NCBI RefSeq assembly: GCF_032191465.1
Contig: NZ_JAQOUE010000002.1
Span: forward strand, 186,001-250,000
Direction: 5' to 3'
From: Candidatus Nitronereus thalassa
GTDB lineage: Bacteria > Nitrospirota > Nitrospiria > Nitrospirales > UBA8639
DNA length: 64,000 bases
The translations under genes were made by a program, and so were the position numbers. This document shows positions 27,438-36,590 of the stretch, in pieces; the stretch's first letter is position 1, and every line of letters starts with the position of its first letter. The notes below the pieces were generated by a model that searched no databases, was not told the DNA's origin, and worked only from the letters and a program-made list of their open reading frames with translations.

Positions 27438-30140
27438 TTACGCGCCATGGCATTTTTTATATTTCTTACCGCTACCGCAAGGGCAGGGGTCATTGCGGCC
27501 AACTTTATCTTCGGCTCGGTGTACGGTTTTAGGAGCGGCAGCTTCCCCACGATTGAAGCTCATCTGTCTGGGTTGGTCCACTTCTTTGACTTCTTGAGGT
27601 TTCTCGCCCTGTACGACCTGGACTTTGAATAAACGCTCCAAGGCATCGGACTTAATCAAGTCCATCATCCCCGAAAACATGTCATAGCCCTCCCGCTTAT
27701 ATTCCGCGAGAGGGTCTTTTTGACCATAGCCACGAAGACCGATCCCATCGCGCAATTGATCCATGCCTAATAAATGTTCTTTCCAATGATGATCGATCAC
27801 CTGCAGAACGAGTGCTCGTTCAAGCTGATGGCGCACCTCAGGACCAATATGCTGGTCGCGCTCCTTTTGTCTTTGTTCAAACAGGGCCCGCATTCGCTCC
27901 AGCAGTTCCTCCCGAAGACCATCACGTCCCATGTCCTTCATCTCATCTACTGTGATAAGTTCGGCGCCACATTGTCCATGCACAACGTCCCGCAGGCCCT
28001 CCAGATTCCATGCTTCGGCGTACTCCTCTTCAGGACAATGCGTCGCAAGGAGCGAGTCCACAACATCTTCCATCCAATCGCGAACATCTTCCTCTAAGGA
28101 AGACCCAGATAACACAGCCCCTCGATGAGCATAGATGATCTCTCGTTGCTTATTCATGACATCATCATACTCCAGAAGCTGCTTACGAATTTCGAAATTG
28201 TGGGCCTCCACCTTCTTTTGTGCATTTTCAATGGATTTGGTCACCATCCCATGTTCAATAGGCACCCCTTCTTCCATGCCCAATTTAAGCATGAGATTGG
28301 AGACACGCTCCGAGGCAAAAATCCGCATTAAATCATCTTGGAGGGAGAGAAAGAATCGTGTGGACCCCGGGTCCCCTTGCCGCCCCGCCCGTCCACGCAG
28401 CTGATTATCGATCCGACGGCTCTCGTGACGTTCGGTTCCAACAATGTGCAGGCCACCAAGCGTTAAAACCTCTTCTTTTTCCTTTTCGCATTGCACTTTT
28501 ATTTTTTCAAAGGCCGCTTGTTTTTGTTCATCCGTGAGATCTTCTCCGCGATACACGACCTGTTGTTTATATAAGGCTTCGGGGCTGCCCCCCAGCACAA
28601 TATCCGTCCCACGACCTGCCATATTCGTCGCCAACGTCACCGCGCCCTTTTGACCGGCAAGGGCAATAATCTCGGCTTCTTTCTCATGGAATTTGGCATT
28701 CAACACATGATGTTTTACGCCCTGGTGTTTCAACATGGCAGAGAGCCGCTCGGACTTTTCGATGGAAATAGTCCCGACTAACACGGGCTGCCCACGTTCG
28801 TGATATTCTTTGATTTCCTCGGCAATCGCCGTGAATTTTTCTTTTTCCGTACGATAGACCACATCGGGATGATCGATCCGAATCATCGGACGATTGGTAG
28901 GAATGACGTTCACATCCAGATTGTAGATTTTGGCGAACTCCGCGGCTTCGGTATCAGCCGTCCCTGTCATGCCGGCGAGTTTTTCATACATGCGAAAAAA
29001 GTTTTGAAAGGTGACCGACGCCAAGGTTTGATTTTCATTGGCAATCTTTACCCCTTCCTTGGCCTCGACCGCTTGGTGCAAGCCATCTCCCCACCGACGC
29101 CCGGGCATGAGCCTCCCAGTGAATTCATCGACAATCTGGACTTCCCCATCTTTGACGACATAATCCACGTCCCGCTTATAAATCGCATGGGCTGATAAGG
29201 CTTTCACTACATGGTGAACCAGATTGAGATTCCGCATGTCGTAGAGGTTATCCACGCCCAAAAGTTTTTCCACCTTAGCGTTGCCTTCTTCAGTCAACGT
29301 GGCGGTCTTGGATTTTTCTTCGATGGTATAGTCTTCTTCTGGCTTTAATTGGGGAATGATCCGATTGATTTGGTTATACAAATCCGTATTCTGCTCAGTC
29401 GGACCTGAAATAATCAGCGGTGTTCGGGCTTCATCAATCAGAATGCTATCGACTTCGTCGACAATGGCATAGTGCAATTCTCGTTGGACACGCTGCCGAA
29501 GGTCCGTCACCACCAAATTGTCGCGTAGGTAATCGAATCCAAATTCATTGTTGGTGCCATAGGTAATATCCGCCCGATATGCCTCCGGACGGGTACAGGG
29601 ACGCAAATTATTCAGCCGCTTGTCAGCAGCTTCGTAATGGGGGTCATATAAAAATGAGGATTCGTGTTGAATCACGCCGACAGAGCATCCGAGGGAATGA
29701 TACACCGCACCCATCCATTGGGCATCGCGTTTGGCCAAGTAATCATTGACCGTTACGAGATGCACACCCTTTCCGGTGAGCGAATTGAGATACACCGGCA
29801 GGGTCGCCATCAAGGTTTTCCCTTCACCGGTTTTCATTTCCGAAATTTTCCCCTGATTGAGAACCATGCCACCTAAAAGCTGCACATCAAAATGGCGCAT
29901 GCCTAAAATTCGACGGGAAGCCTCACGACACACGGCAAAGGCTTCGGGCAAAATGTCGTCTACGGTTTCTCCAGCTTCAATGCGCTTTTTAAAGGTTTGG
30001 GTTTTATCGGCCAAGGCTTCCAGGGAGAGATTCTGGAGAGGGGGTTCCATTTCATTGATCTGAGCCACAAGAGGCTGCAAGGCCTTGAGCTCACGATCAT
30101 TTTTGCTACCAAAGATCAGGTTCAGGAGGCGGACAAACAT
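27438..30140 (-). CDS. secA: preprotein translocase ATPase SecA
   Basis: The 900-aa motor protein drives export of preproteins through SecYEG. It has the Walker A segment [14 protein letters not shown], the DEAD motif in [19 protein letters not shown], the helicase-like [33 protein letters not shown], and the C-terminal zinc-binding tail [17 protein letters not shown], which binds SecB and lipids. Length agrees with typical SecA. Its ATG is at 30140. It reads away from the TonB-locus with a 335-nt gap between the divergent starts, and ends with a 736-nt empty stretch. Confidence 0.98.
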   Translation of the reverse strand: MFVRLLNLIFGSKNDRELKALQPLVAQINEMEPPLQNLSLEALADKTQTFKKRIEAGETVDDILPEAFAVCREASRRILGMRHFDVQLLGGMVLNQGKISEMKTGEGKTLMATLPVYLNSLTGKGVHLVTVNDYLAKRDAQWMGAVYHSLGCSVGVIQHESSFLYDPHYEAADKRLNNLRPCTRPEAYRADITYGTNNEFGFDYLRDNLVVTDLRQRVQRELHYAIVDEVDSILIDEARTPLIISGPTEQNTDLYNQINRIIPQLKPEEDYTIEEKSKTATLTEEGNAKVEKLLGVDNLYDMRNLNLVHHVVKALSAHAIYKRDVDYVVKDGEVQIVDEFTGRLMPGRRWGDGLHQAVEAKEGVKIANENQTLASVTFQNFFRMYEKLAGMTGTADTEAAEFAKIYNLDVNVIPTNRPMIRIDHPDVVYRTEKEKFTAIAEEIKEYHERGQPVLVGTISIEKSERLSAMLKHQGVKHHVLNAKFHEKEAEIIALAGQKGAVTLATNMAGRGTDIVLGGSPEALYKQQVVYRGEDLTDEQKQAAFEKIKVQCEKEKEEVLTLGGLHIVGTERHESRRIDNQLRGRAGRQGDPGSTRFFLSLQDDLMRIFASERVSNLMLKLGMEEGVPIEHGMVTKSIENAQKKVEAHNFEIRKQLLEYDDVMNKQREIIYAHRGAVLSGSSLEEDVRDWMEDVVDSLLATHCPEEEYAEAWNLEGLRDVVHGQCGAELITVDEMKDMGRDGLREELLERMRALFEQRQKERDQHIGPEVRHQLERALVLQVIDHHWKEHLLGMDQLRDGIGLRGYGQKDPLAEYKREGYDMFSGMMDLIKSDALERLFKVQVVQGEKPQEVKEVDQPRQMSFNRGEAAAPKTVHRAEDKVGRNDPCPCGSGKKYKKCHGA

Positions 30141-30475
30141 AGATTTTCCACGGGGTTCAGTTTAGAAATGAGAAATTAGGAACATGTCTCGTGCATATCG
30201 TCTCAGAGTAGTATACCTGAATGGATTCTGGAATCAACCGGTGGAAAGGTATGGCAAGAGTCATATTTTCGCAAGAATTCTGGATGATCCTGTCACATCA
30301 GTAGGCGTTGATGGGTTTATCAATCTATCCAGATTATGCTAGTGTTTAAAGGTTTTGAGGTCTAGGCCTTTCCATTGAACATGTCAAGATAACAGACGCT
30401 ATCCTTAGAACACGACCAATTTCCATATTTTGAACAGCCAAGAGGCTTTTGGTTCCCGAGGCAGTCTATAGTAAT
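30141..30475. other. 335-nt divergent promoter region, secA / TonB locus
   Basis: The divergent starts of secA (30140) and the first TonB-domain gene (30476) lie on each side, so both promoters should be here. I do not see a Fur box or other known metal-regulator box with confidence. No RNA gene is apparent. Confidence 0.55.
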
Positions 30476-31072
30476 ATGATATATCCAAATTTTTGGCGGC
30501 TTTCTCAAACTGTTACAACCCTATGTTTCACATTAACCACCTTCGTCTTCGGCACTCCAGAAGTGCGGGGAGAAGACTACCCCGAGGAACCAGTGGCCAT
30601 ACTCGATACCATCGAAGTTCCAGCCACGTTTGTCATCCAAGAGGAACGAAAAATTTCGATCCCGCTTCCTGAAATGAACGACTTTACTCCCCTACCTATA
30701 GGACCTTTGGTGCAGGCGAGCCTGCCCCCCCCATCCACGGCGACTATGGATTCGGTCAAAGTGACTCGAGATCCCATTGCAGATATTAAAGGAAAACGAA
30801 CCCCAGTCCGGCCAGCCAAGGCTGAACGCCCACCCTATCCACAATTCGCCCGGGAACAAGGTTGGGAAGGCACCGTGATACTGAGAATTCGAGTTAACCA
30901 ACAAGGTTTGGTAGATTCTGTGCAAACTCAAAAAAGTTCTGGATTTCCGATTCTTGATGTCAGTGCTTTGCAATCCGTCAAATCCTGGAGGTTCGAACCT
31001 GCCAAGGACGGAGAATTTCTTCTCGCGGCCACCGTTGATCTTCCCATTCGCTTTGACCTTGATGAACCGTAA
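30476..31072 (+). CDS. TonB C-terminal domain protein, first copy
   Basis: A 198-aa protein with an N-terminal hydrophobic segment (about residues 8-30), ending in a sequence that looks signal-peptidase-cleavable (VRGEDY), then a middle region with some proline, and a TonB-C domain at the end: PPYPQFAREQGWEGTVILRI, SSGFPILDVSALQSVKSWRF. It is close in sequence to the C-terminus of the second TonB protein (32164-33105). The linker of about 90 residues is short. ATG 30476 is chosen because GAGG precedes it; a TTG 27 nt upstream is the alternative. Predicted to pass energy to an outer-membrane receptor, or to bind a receptor without the motor if it is cleaved. Confidence 0.8.
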   Translation: MIYPNFWRLSQTVTTLCFTLTTFVFGTPEVRGEDYPEEPVAILDTIEVPATFVIQEERKISIPLPEMNDFTPLPIGPLVQASLPPPSTATMDSVKVTRDPIADIKGKRTPVRPAKAERPPYPQFAREQGWEGTVILRIRVNQQGLVDSVQTQKSSGFPILDVSALQSVKSWRFEPAKDGEFLLAATVDLPIRFDLDEP

Positions 31073-31108
31073 CCCGTATTTTTCAATGACTCCATCACCT
31101 GAGGAATT

Positions 31109-32167
31109 ATGAGCCCACGATTACTTGTTTTTGACACTATTCGTATCGGTGTGTTTTCCCTCCTGCTCAGCCTTGGCAGTCCACTCCAATGCTGGGCTGA
31201 TCAGGCACAGGATTTGTACAATCAAGCCTTGTCTCATGTTCAACGGCAAGACTTTTCACAAGCCTCCCAAACCTTGCAACAAGCCCTCCAGGTTTTTCCT
31301 CGATTCGCCGCTGCCCACCATTTGTTGGGCGTCGTGCTGTTTAATGGATTGCATCAACCAGAAAAGGCGATTCAGCATTTAGAACATGCAGTAAACCTGC
31401 ACCCAAATTTTGCCCGCGCCTACCTCGACCTTGGTTTGGTGTATCAACATGCCGGCAATATGCCGAAAGCCAAGCAGGCCTTAGAAAAAGCCATGGAGAT
31501 CTATCCCCGCTATGCCGAGGCCCAACTCAATTTGGCGTTCGTGTTTGACCAAATGCATTCAACGGAAAAAGCCATTGAGGCCTATTTGGCCGCCCTGAAG
31601 CTGAACCCCAACCATCCCACGGCACTGTATAACCTGGCCACGTTGTATGATAGCCAAGGACATCCTGATCAGGCCAAACAATATTTGGAAAAATTGACCA
31701 AAATTGATCCAAACCATGCCAATGCCTGGTTAATACTTGCCCAATTGGCCGAAAAACAGAATCAAACGAACCAGGCCATTCAATCATACAAACGGGCCCT
31801 GCAGATCGATAATAATTTACTGGAAGCGCATTACGCCTTGGGATTTCTGTTGCAAGCCAAAGAACAATCACAACAAGCTGCGGAACATTTTCAACAAGTC
31901 ATCCGCCTTAATCCCAAACATGCTGAAGCCCACTTAAACCTTGGGGTTCTTTATGCAAATCTCAACAAACTCGACCAAGCCGAGCAGGAATATCAATCCG
32001 CGATTTCGCTGAACCCTCAACTCGTGGAAGCCTACTATAACCTCGGAGTTTTTTATGAGTTTTATCGGAAAGATACAGGGCGAGCATTGGCACAATACAA
32101 AAAATACGCTGAGCTTGGTGGAAAAGACGAACGGGTGGGCAACCTACTGAAAAAAACCGGTCAATGA
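31109..32167 (+). CDS. TPR-repeat protein with signal peptide
   Basis: A 352-aa exported protein: signal peptide (residues 8-30), then about nine tetratricopeptide repeats to the C-terminus, each with the pattern A-x-A-x-x-x-L-x-x-A-L-x-L-x-P (LYNLATLYDSQGHPDQAKQY, HLNLGVLYANLNKLDQAEQE). It should be a periplasmic scaffold. The ATG at 31109 has GAGGAATT upstream. The stop overlaps the next start as ATGA, so the gene is translationally coupled with the tonB gene. TPR proteins beside TonB systems are known in other bacteria; the partner here is not known. Confidence 0.9.
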   Translation: MSPRLLVFDTIRIGVFSLLLSLGSPLQCWADQAQDLYNQALSHVQRQDFSQASQTLQQALQVFPRFAAAHHLLGVVLFNGLHQPEKAIQHLEHAVNLHPNFARAYLDLGLVYQHAGNMPKAKQALEKAMEIYPRYAEAQLNLAFVFDQMHSTEKAIEAYLAALKLNPNHPTALYNLATLYDSQGHPDQAKQYLEKLTKIDPNHANAWLILAQLAEKQNQTNQAIQSYKRALQIDNNLLEAHYALGFLLQAKEQSQQAAEHFQQVIRLNPKHAEAHLNLGVLYANLNKLDQAEQEYQSAISLNPQLVEAYYNLGVFYEFYRKDTGRALAQYKKYAELGGKDERVGNLLKKTGQ

Positions 32168-33105
32168 GTTTTGCCTTTGCCGCCACGGCCCCCATGAAAT
32201 CGCTCTCTTCCGAACCACCATTTTTGCCCTTTTGGGCATGGTCGGGACTGCTCCATCTTGGAATCCTCGCTCTATTAAGCTTGACGCAAGTCACAAGCCA
32301 ACTCGAAAAGACACCGTCCGTGGTAAAGGTCACCTTAATTGAAGCCGCCACTCCCAGCACCGCCCCTTCAACAACCCAGAAAACAAAAAATAAGGAAGCA
32401 ACGCCTCAGCCACCGGCCATGTTGAAGGCGCAACGCTCGGTTTTACCAACTCCACCGCCGCCCCCAAAGGTTGCCAAACCTCTTACGACGCCAACGGCTC
32501 CTCTTACCATGGCTCAAGTCGCTGTCCCTCAGAATTCTCGGGAACGCGCCCAGCCGATAGAACGATCTCCGCTACGAGATTCCCGTGCGGATAACCAGGT
32601 GGAATTTAAAAACTTTTTAAAAGTAACTCAACGAATGCCAGTATCGCGCTCTTATTCCCTACCCACCACACCTGAACTCAATCCCTCCACTTCTGCCACG
32701 CAGATTCCAACCCACATCCCTTCTCCTCACATTGAGGCCATAACCACAAGAGACAGTCCGGAGTCCATTCGATCGGTCACACCAAATGTTCTCAAGGCCA
32801 TGGCACCAGGCGTTGGCACTATTGGCAAATCAAAGGTGGGTTTGGGACGCACCCTTCCCCCTGTCTATCCTCGGATTGCCCGAGAAGCCGGCTGGGAGGG
32901 CACCGTGGTTGTGCGCGTCGCTGTTCAACCAGATGGCCATCCCGAGAAGATAGAAATTCGTAAAAGCAGTGGATACCCAGTGCTCGATGAAGCTGCGGTA
33001 GAAGCCGTCAAAAAATGGCAATTCTCCCCGGCCAAAGATGGCAATATCCCCATTCGCAGCATTGTGGAAATCCCCATCAATTTCGACTTGAGAAAACAAG
33101 GTTAA
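32164..33105 (+). CDS. tonB: energy transducer TonB
   Basis: A 313-aa TonB with a typical plan: N-terminal membrane helix (about residues 22-42, PFWAWSGLLHLGILALLSL), a long Pro/Ser/Thr-rich periplasmic linker (about 50-230, including PPPPPKVAKPLTTP), and a TonB-C domain from about 235 (PPVYPRIAREAGWEGTVVVR, SSGYPVLDEAAVEAVKKWQF). It carries proton-motive energy from ExbBD to outer-membrane receptors. The start overlaps the TPR stop, and exbB follows in 28 nt. Confidence 0.92.
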   Translation: MSFAFAATAPMKSLSSEPPFLPFWAWSGLLHLGILALLSLTQVTSQLEKTPSVVKVTLIEAATPSTAPSTTQKTKNKEATPQPPAMLKAQRSVLPTPPPPPKVAKPLTTPTAPLTMAQVAVPQNSRERAQPIERSPLRDSRADNQVEFKNFLKVTQRMPVSRSYSLPTTPELNPSTSATQIPTHIPSPHIEAITTRDSPESIRSVTPNVLKAMAPGVGTIGKSKVGLGRTLPPVYPRIAREAGWEGTVVVRVAVQPDGHPEKIEIRKSSGYPVLDEAAVEAVKKWQFSPAKDGNIPIRSIVEIPINFDLRKQG

Positions 33106-33133
33106 TCAACATATTCACCAAGGATACACGCCA

Positions 33134-33775
33134 ATGATACAAATGTTTATGGCCGGCGGATGGATGATGATCCCTATTGTCATCAGCTCGCTCGTGGCCG
33201 TCGCCATCGTCTTAGAACGAGGATGGTGGTTTTACCACATGCCACCCAACGACCATGCCGATCGTCTGATCAACCTTGTGACCCAAGGGAAGTTGACCGA
33301 TGCCCTTGCCTTCAATGATCGCGAGCCACATTTCATGCTCCGCGTTTTAAAAGCTGGACTTCAAGCCAGAACCGCCGCTCCGGAAAAAGCCATGGAGGCG
33401 GCAGCCATTGCTGAACTCTCCCGAATGAAACGCGGGATGCCAGCTCTGGATACGATCATTACCCTCGCCCCCCTTCTCGGACTTCTAGGAACGATTATTG
33501 GAATGATCGATTCATTTGGAGTAATGGCAGATCAAGGGATAGGCCAACCTCATGCCGTAACCGGAGGAGTGGCCGAAGCCTTAATTTGCACCGCAGCAGG
33601 CATTTTTGTCGCCGTGATTGCCTTGGTCCCCTACAACTACTTTCAAGCCAGGATTGAACAATACACTGAACTTATTGAATATTACGCCACTCGCCTGGAG
33701 TCGGCATTACAAGAAACACTGGAGAAAACCCCGCGTGAGACTCCCAGCCGTCCCAAAAAAGAAAGCCCGAATTGA
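33134..33775 (+). CDS. exbB: ExbB/MotA/TolQ family proton channel subunit
   Basis: A 213-aa inner-membrane protein with three helices (about residues 8-28, 110-135, 155-178) and the conserved LAPLLGLLGTIIGMI and GVAEALICTAAGIFVAVIAL segments of the ExbB/TolQ family. It forms the pentameric proton channel that energises TonB. It has a short N-terminal periplasmic part and a charged C-terminal tail. ATG 33134 follows TGGTT-free sequence with weak ribosome site GGATACACGCCA. The gene overlaps exbD by 41 nt. Confidence 0.93.
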   Translation: MIQMFMAGGWMMIPIVISSLVAVAIVLERGWWFYHMPPNDHADRLINLVTQGKLTDALAFNDREPHFMLRVLKAGLQARTAAPEKAMEAAAIAELSRMKRGMPALDTIITLAPLLGLLGTIIGMIDSFGVMADQGIGQPHAVTGGVAEALICTAAGIFVAVIALVPYNYFQARIEQYTELIEYYATRLESALQETLEKTPRETPSRPKKESPN

Positions 33776-34139
33776 GATCATCCCCATGATCGACACCATG
33801 TTCTTTTTATTGGTGTTTTTCATGATCGCCACACTTTCAATGACCTTACAAAAAGGGATGCCGGTCAATCTTCCCACCGCTGGCTCAGCCACCGATGATG
33901 TACCGGAGCAGGTCTCGCTGACACTCACGAAAAAAGGGGAATTGTTCTTTAACAAAGAGCCGATCGTGATCCAGGAACTTGAATCCCGTTTACAAAGTTT
34001 GTTAGATACAAGTGAACCATCGGTCGTTATCAATGCTGACACCGCGGTTCCTCACGGACGCGTCATTGAAGTGATGGATGCGATCCGAAAAACGGGAATC
34101 TCCAATATGGCGATTGCAACAAAACCACTTTCCCCCTGA
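33735..34139 (+). CDS. exbD: ExbD/TolR family protein
   Basis: A 134-aa protein from a GTG start at 33735, which has GGAGAAAA at the right distance upstream. The N-terminus (RLPAVPKKKARIEIIPMIDT) leads into one membrane helix, with the key Asp of the proton path in PMIDTMFFLLVFFMIA, followed by the periplasmic ExbD domain (SLTLTKKGELFFNKEPIV, VVINADTAVPHGRVIEVMDA). A longer open frame upstream is only exbB in another phase. The overlap of 41 nt with exbB indicates co-translation. Together with ExbB and TonB it forms the energy module for the receptor at 39.06 kb. Confidence 0.92.
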   Translation: MRLPAVPKKKARIEIIPMIDTMFFLLVFFMIATLSMTLQKGMPVNLPTAGSATDDVPEQVSLTLTKKGELFFNKEPIVIQELESRLQSLLDTSEPSVVINADTAVPHGRVIEVMDAIRKTGISNMAIATKPLSP

Positions 34140-34149
34140 CAATTACTCG

Positions 34150-34482
34150 ATGATTCCTTTCCCCAAAACAAAAACAGCCTTAACCGCAACGGCCTCCTTG
34201 GTCGGCGGGATCTATCTTGTTTTGGTCATTGCGTCTCTATTTTGCGCAACAACCCATGCCTCAAATCATAGTCATACCAGTAACCACTCTCCTCTTTGTG
34301 CTTGGGCTTGTCAGACTAATAATTCCGAAACTTATGCTTCTGTCAATTCATCGGTACGTCCTCTCTTGTTAGCCATTTCGCTTTCTTCATTCACCTTTAT
34401 TCCAACGCCATCTACCCACCGAATTCAACTCTCCTCTCGCGGTCCTCCTATGATCAATTTGTTCCCAACGTTCAAAGTCTAA
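34150..34482 (+). CDS. His/Cys-rich two-helix membrane protein 1 (DUF2946-like)
   Basis: A 110-aa protein that starts 11 nt after exbD. Membrane segment about residues 13-33; a periplasmic loop with HASNHSHTSNHSPLCAWACQ; a second helix about 70-86; and a C-terminal SSRGPP. Three further proteins in the window (34891-35208, 38594-38965, 56055-56417) share this plan: one helix, a His-rich loop with Cys, one helix, and R-x-P-P. I assign it to the DUF2946-like family, whose members often sit beside copper-type TonB receptors in other bacteria. The His and Cys residues make metal binding likely; direct evidence is absent. Confidence 0.68.
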   Translation: MIPFPKTKTALTATASLVGGIYLVLVIASLFCATTHASNHSHTSNHSPLCAWACQTNNSETYASVNSSVRPLLLAISLSSFTFIPTPSTHRIQLSSRGPPMINLFPTFKV

Positions 34483-34610
34483 GTAGGTTGTGCCCCTGGG
34501 CATCACAGAATGGTGTACCTGGGCTAATTCAACCTCCTGACATAACGGGACGTCTTGCATTGGCATCCCCATGTCAAATCATTTTTGGGAATTTTTAAGG
34601 AGAGACCATC

Positions 34611-34814
34611 ATGACACAGCCCCTTTTACGCGTCAGTGAAGCTGCCGAAGCCTTAAATGTCAGCCGATGGACCATTTATCGATGGATTGATGAAGGACGC
34701 CTGGAGGCGACGAAAATTGGCAGAGGTAGCCTTCGAGTGTTTGGCTCATCGGTCCAGGCCTTAGTTGAAGGCAATCGCAAAGAACGGATGTGGCTGGAAC
34801 CAACAACCGTATAA
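34611..34814 (+). CDS. excisionase/MerR-type helix-turn-helix protein
   Basis: A 67-aa protein of the HTH_17/excisionase type: LLRVSEAAEALNVSRWTIYR then WIDEGRLEATKIGRGSLRVF. It has a strong AAGGAGAG ribosome site. Such single-domain proteins act as transcription regulators or recombination cofactors. No integrase is nearby, so a regulatory role is more likely; it sits inside the TonB locus between two His-rich membrane protein genes. Confidence 0.82.
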   Translation: MTQPLLRVSEAAEALNVSRWTIYRWIDEGRLEATKIGRGSLRVFGSSVQALVEGNRKERMWLEPTTV

Positions 34815-34890
34815 AATTTTTCGCAAATTGTTGCACCGGCAAGTAACTGTTTGTAGACAGCCTTGCCTTAAAGGCTTACATTTTAGGCCT

Positions 34891-35208
34891 ATGATTTCCG
34901 GGAAAAATCAGAAAATACTTGGGGTTGGGTTAGCGTTTTGCTTTTTCTTCGTGAGCAGTCTGCTGACCACTGCAATCGCCAAGCACGCCACCCATGTCGG
35001 CCATGATCACAGCACCCATCAACAAACTTGGTGTGGTTGGTTGTGTGCCGCAGGAAAAGCGATTCAAACCCCATCACTTGAACCAGACCCGACCTTTTCG
35101 TTTTTAGCAAACACCGAACCTTTTCTTCTTTTGCGCACCCTAGTTCTCTTCTCCAAAGCCCCACCATCACGAGCTCCGCCCATCCCTTTTTCTAAGATTT
35201 CCCACTAA
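34891..35208 (+). CDS. His/Cys-rich two-helix membrane protein 2 (DUF2946-like)
   Basis: A 105-aa protein with the plan of the other DUF2946-like proteins here. A first helix (about residues 9-29), the loop HATHVGHDHSTHQQTWCGWL followed by CAAG, a second hydrophobic segment (about 68-82), and PPSRAPP near the C-terminus. ATG 34891 is chosen over an in-frame upstream start because it begins the hydrophobic segment; an inverted repeat AGGC-TTACATTTTA-GCCT stands directly upstream. The Cys pair is CxxxC. Function is inferred only from its shared plan and context. Confidence 0.62.
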   Translation: MISGKNQKILGVGLAFCFFFVSSLLTTAIAKHATHVGHDHSTHQQTWCGWLCAAGKAIQTPSLEPDPTFSFLANTEPFLLLRTLVLFSKAPPSRAPPIPFSKISH

Positions 35209-35523
35209 TCAAAACATGAAACAACAACCAGCGTATTAGGTTGTTGAGTCAAAACCTCGTGAATGTTTTCACCCTAGGAAAATCGCTTCCTGTTTTCCAG
35301 GATGCAAGGCATCCGATCTGAGCGAATACTAGGTTGTTCTCCTAATAAAGAACTTCACGATGCTTTGAGTCATGAGGAATATCGGGTTCCCAACACACCT
35401 TGGCATGCCATTCAAAAACCGTTTTAAGGGAATAATGATATAAAAGTTTACTCGAATACATGCTTATATCCAGCCCTTCCAGCCTTTGCGCTTATTTTCT
35501 TTTTCATTGCCGCCAATACATCT

Positions 35524-36189
35524 TTGGCACAATCGGCATCCGAAAAAGTTTTTGCCCTACACTTGAGAACACAACCCTTCAGTTCCATCATGTGTAGAAA
35601 AATTCGACCAGACGAAAACATCCAGGTCAGAATCGCTCGCCACCGAGATTTGGTTTTGCGAAAAGTGACAAACCAATTTATTCCCCCTCAATTTGAGGAT
35701 GCTCGAAAAAAATCCTATGTACATGAACTGACTCTTCAAGATTTAACCAATGGAGTCATTCACAAAGGAGCTATTGCCTTTAACACCAACCATGCGGTCA
35801 TTTTTTCTGATTCCCACCCTCGAGGGATTTCCCGTGAGGAATTCCTGTCCCAATTACCTCCGGGAATACGTTCCATTGCCCAGCAAGCACTGGACACATT
35901 CCTCCGATTGCACCCTATTTTGAATGCCGCGGTTGATGGATGTCGTCCCTATCCCAGTCAAGTCACTTATGGCACAGATGATGAATTCGATAAAATTGAA
36001 ATGGGCAGAATAACCTATCGTGATCTGGCGAATCAGTTTAACAATACGCCTAATCCTTCCAGCCCCCTGATTAGACACACAAACGGAAAATCTGGTGGGT
36101 ACTACGATCCTCGGACCGAAGGCAAACAAGTCAGTTATCATGCCATCAACCCGCTAAATTTCTTCGAAGCCGGATCAGTAAATCCATGA
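35524..36189 (+). CDS. secreted hypothetical protein, start codon unclear
   Basis: From TTG 35524 the product has 221 residues. The same reading frame continues upstream without a stop to 35428 and encodes CLYPALPAFALIFFFIAANT followed by SLAQ, a clear signal peptide, but no ATG, GTG or TTG precedes it. An ATG at 35435 (ATGATATAA) is in another frame and stops at once; ATA at 35440 sits after an AAGGG site. A one-base sequence difference or an unusual start would restore a normal secreted protein of about 240 aa. The mature part has no family I know; it has KSYVHELTLQDLTNGVIHKG and a Cys in DGCRPYP. Confidence 0.62.
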   Translation: MAQSASEKVFALHLRTQPFSSIMCRKIRPDENIQVRIARHRDLVLRKVTNQFIPPQFEDARKKSYVHELTLQDLTNGVIHKGAIAFNTNHAVIFSDSHPRGISREEFLSQLPPGIRSIAQQALDTFLRLHPILNAAVDGCRPYPSQVTYGTDDEFDKIEMGRITYRDLANQFNNTPNPSSPLIRHTNGKSGGYYDPRTEGKQVSYHAINPLNFFEAGSVNP

Positions 36190-36590
36190 TTTCACCTTCA
36201 CCAAAGATTTTATATCTTTTGATTGGCCTGGATAGATAATTGGAAAAAACAAAGTCCTACGCATTAAGCGACGGTTTACCCAAGTGAATCGGAATCTTGT
36301 TCTACCAAAATTTTTGTTTCCAAGGTTTAGGCTCTCCTCCTGACCTTGGATTTGGGAGTGGGAAAGCTCGATTGTTGCAACCTCCCGAGCTTTCCCCCTA
36401 CCCCCCATTAATTTGCAAACTTGCCATTTCGGTCTGCTTCAAGAGCAGGAAGGATTTTATAAATAAAACTGTTGCAAGGGGTAGCATCTGTTGGCAAGCT
36501 CCCGTAGACAGTCCAAAACCACAATCTCTATTTTATGTTGGTAGAGTCTTTGGAATACCGGTTGTTCATCCTACAAAATAGAGTGAGTAT
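36190..36590. other. 401-nt intergenic region with an inverted repeat
   Basis: Upstream of the beta-propeller gene. A perfect 11-bp inverted repeat, GGGAAAGCTCG (36360-36370) and CGAGCTTTCCC (36386-36396), encloses a 15-nt loop; no T run follows, so it is not a standard terminator. An open frame of 94 codons at 36297-36581 crosses it, with no ribosome site. The region probably contains the promoter of the propeller gene and possibly a leader structure. Confidence 0.5.

Noticed and set aside
35460-35600. ATG 35460 as the start of the secreted hypothetical protein
   Set aside because: It is in a different frame and stops before the gene body; it does not encode the signal peptide.
36297-36581. 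94-codon open frame before the propeller gene
   Set aside because: No ribosome site; Cys/Pro-rich chance translation crossing the inverted repeat.
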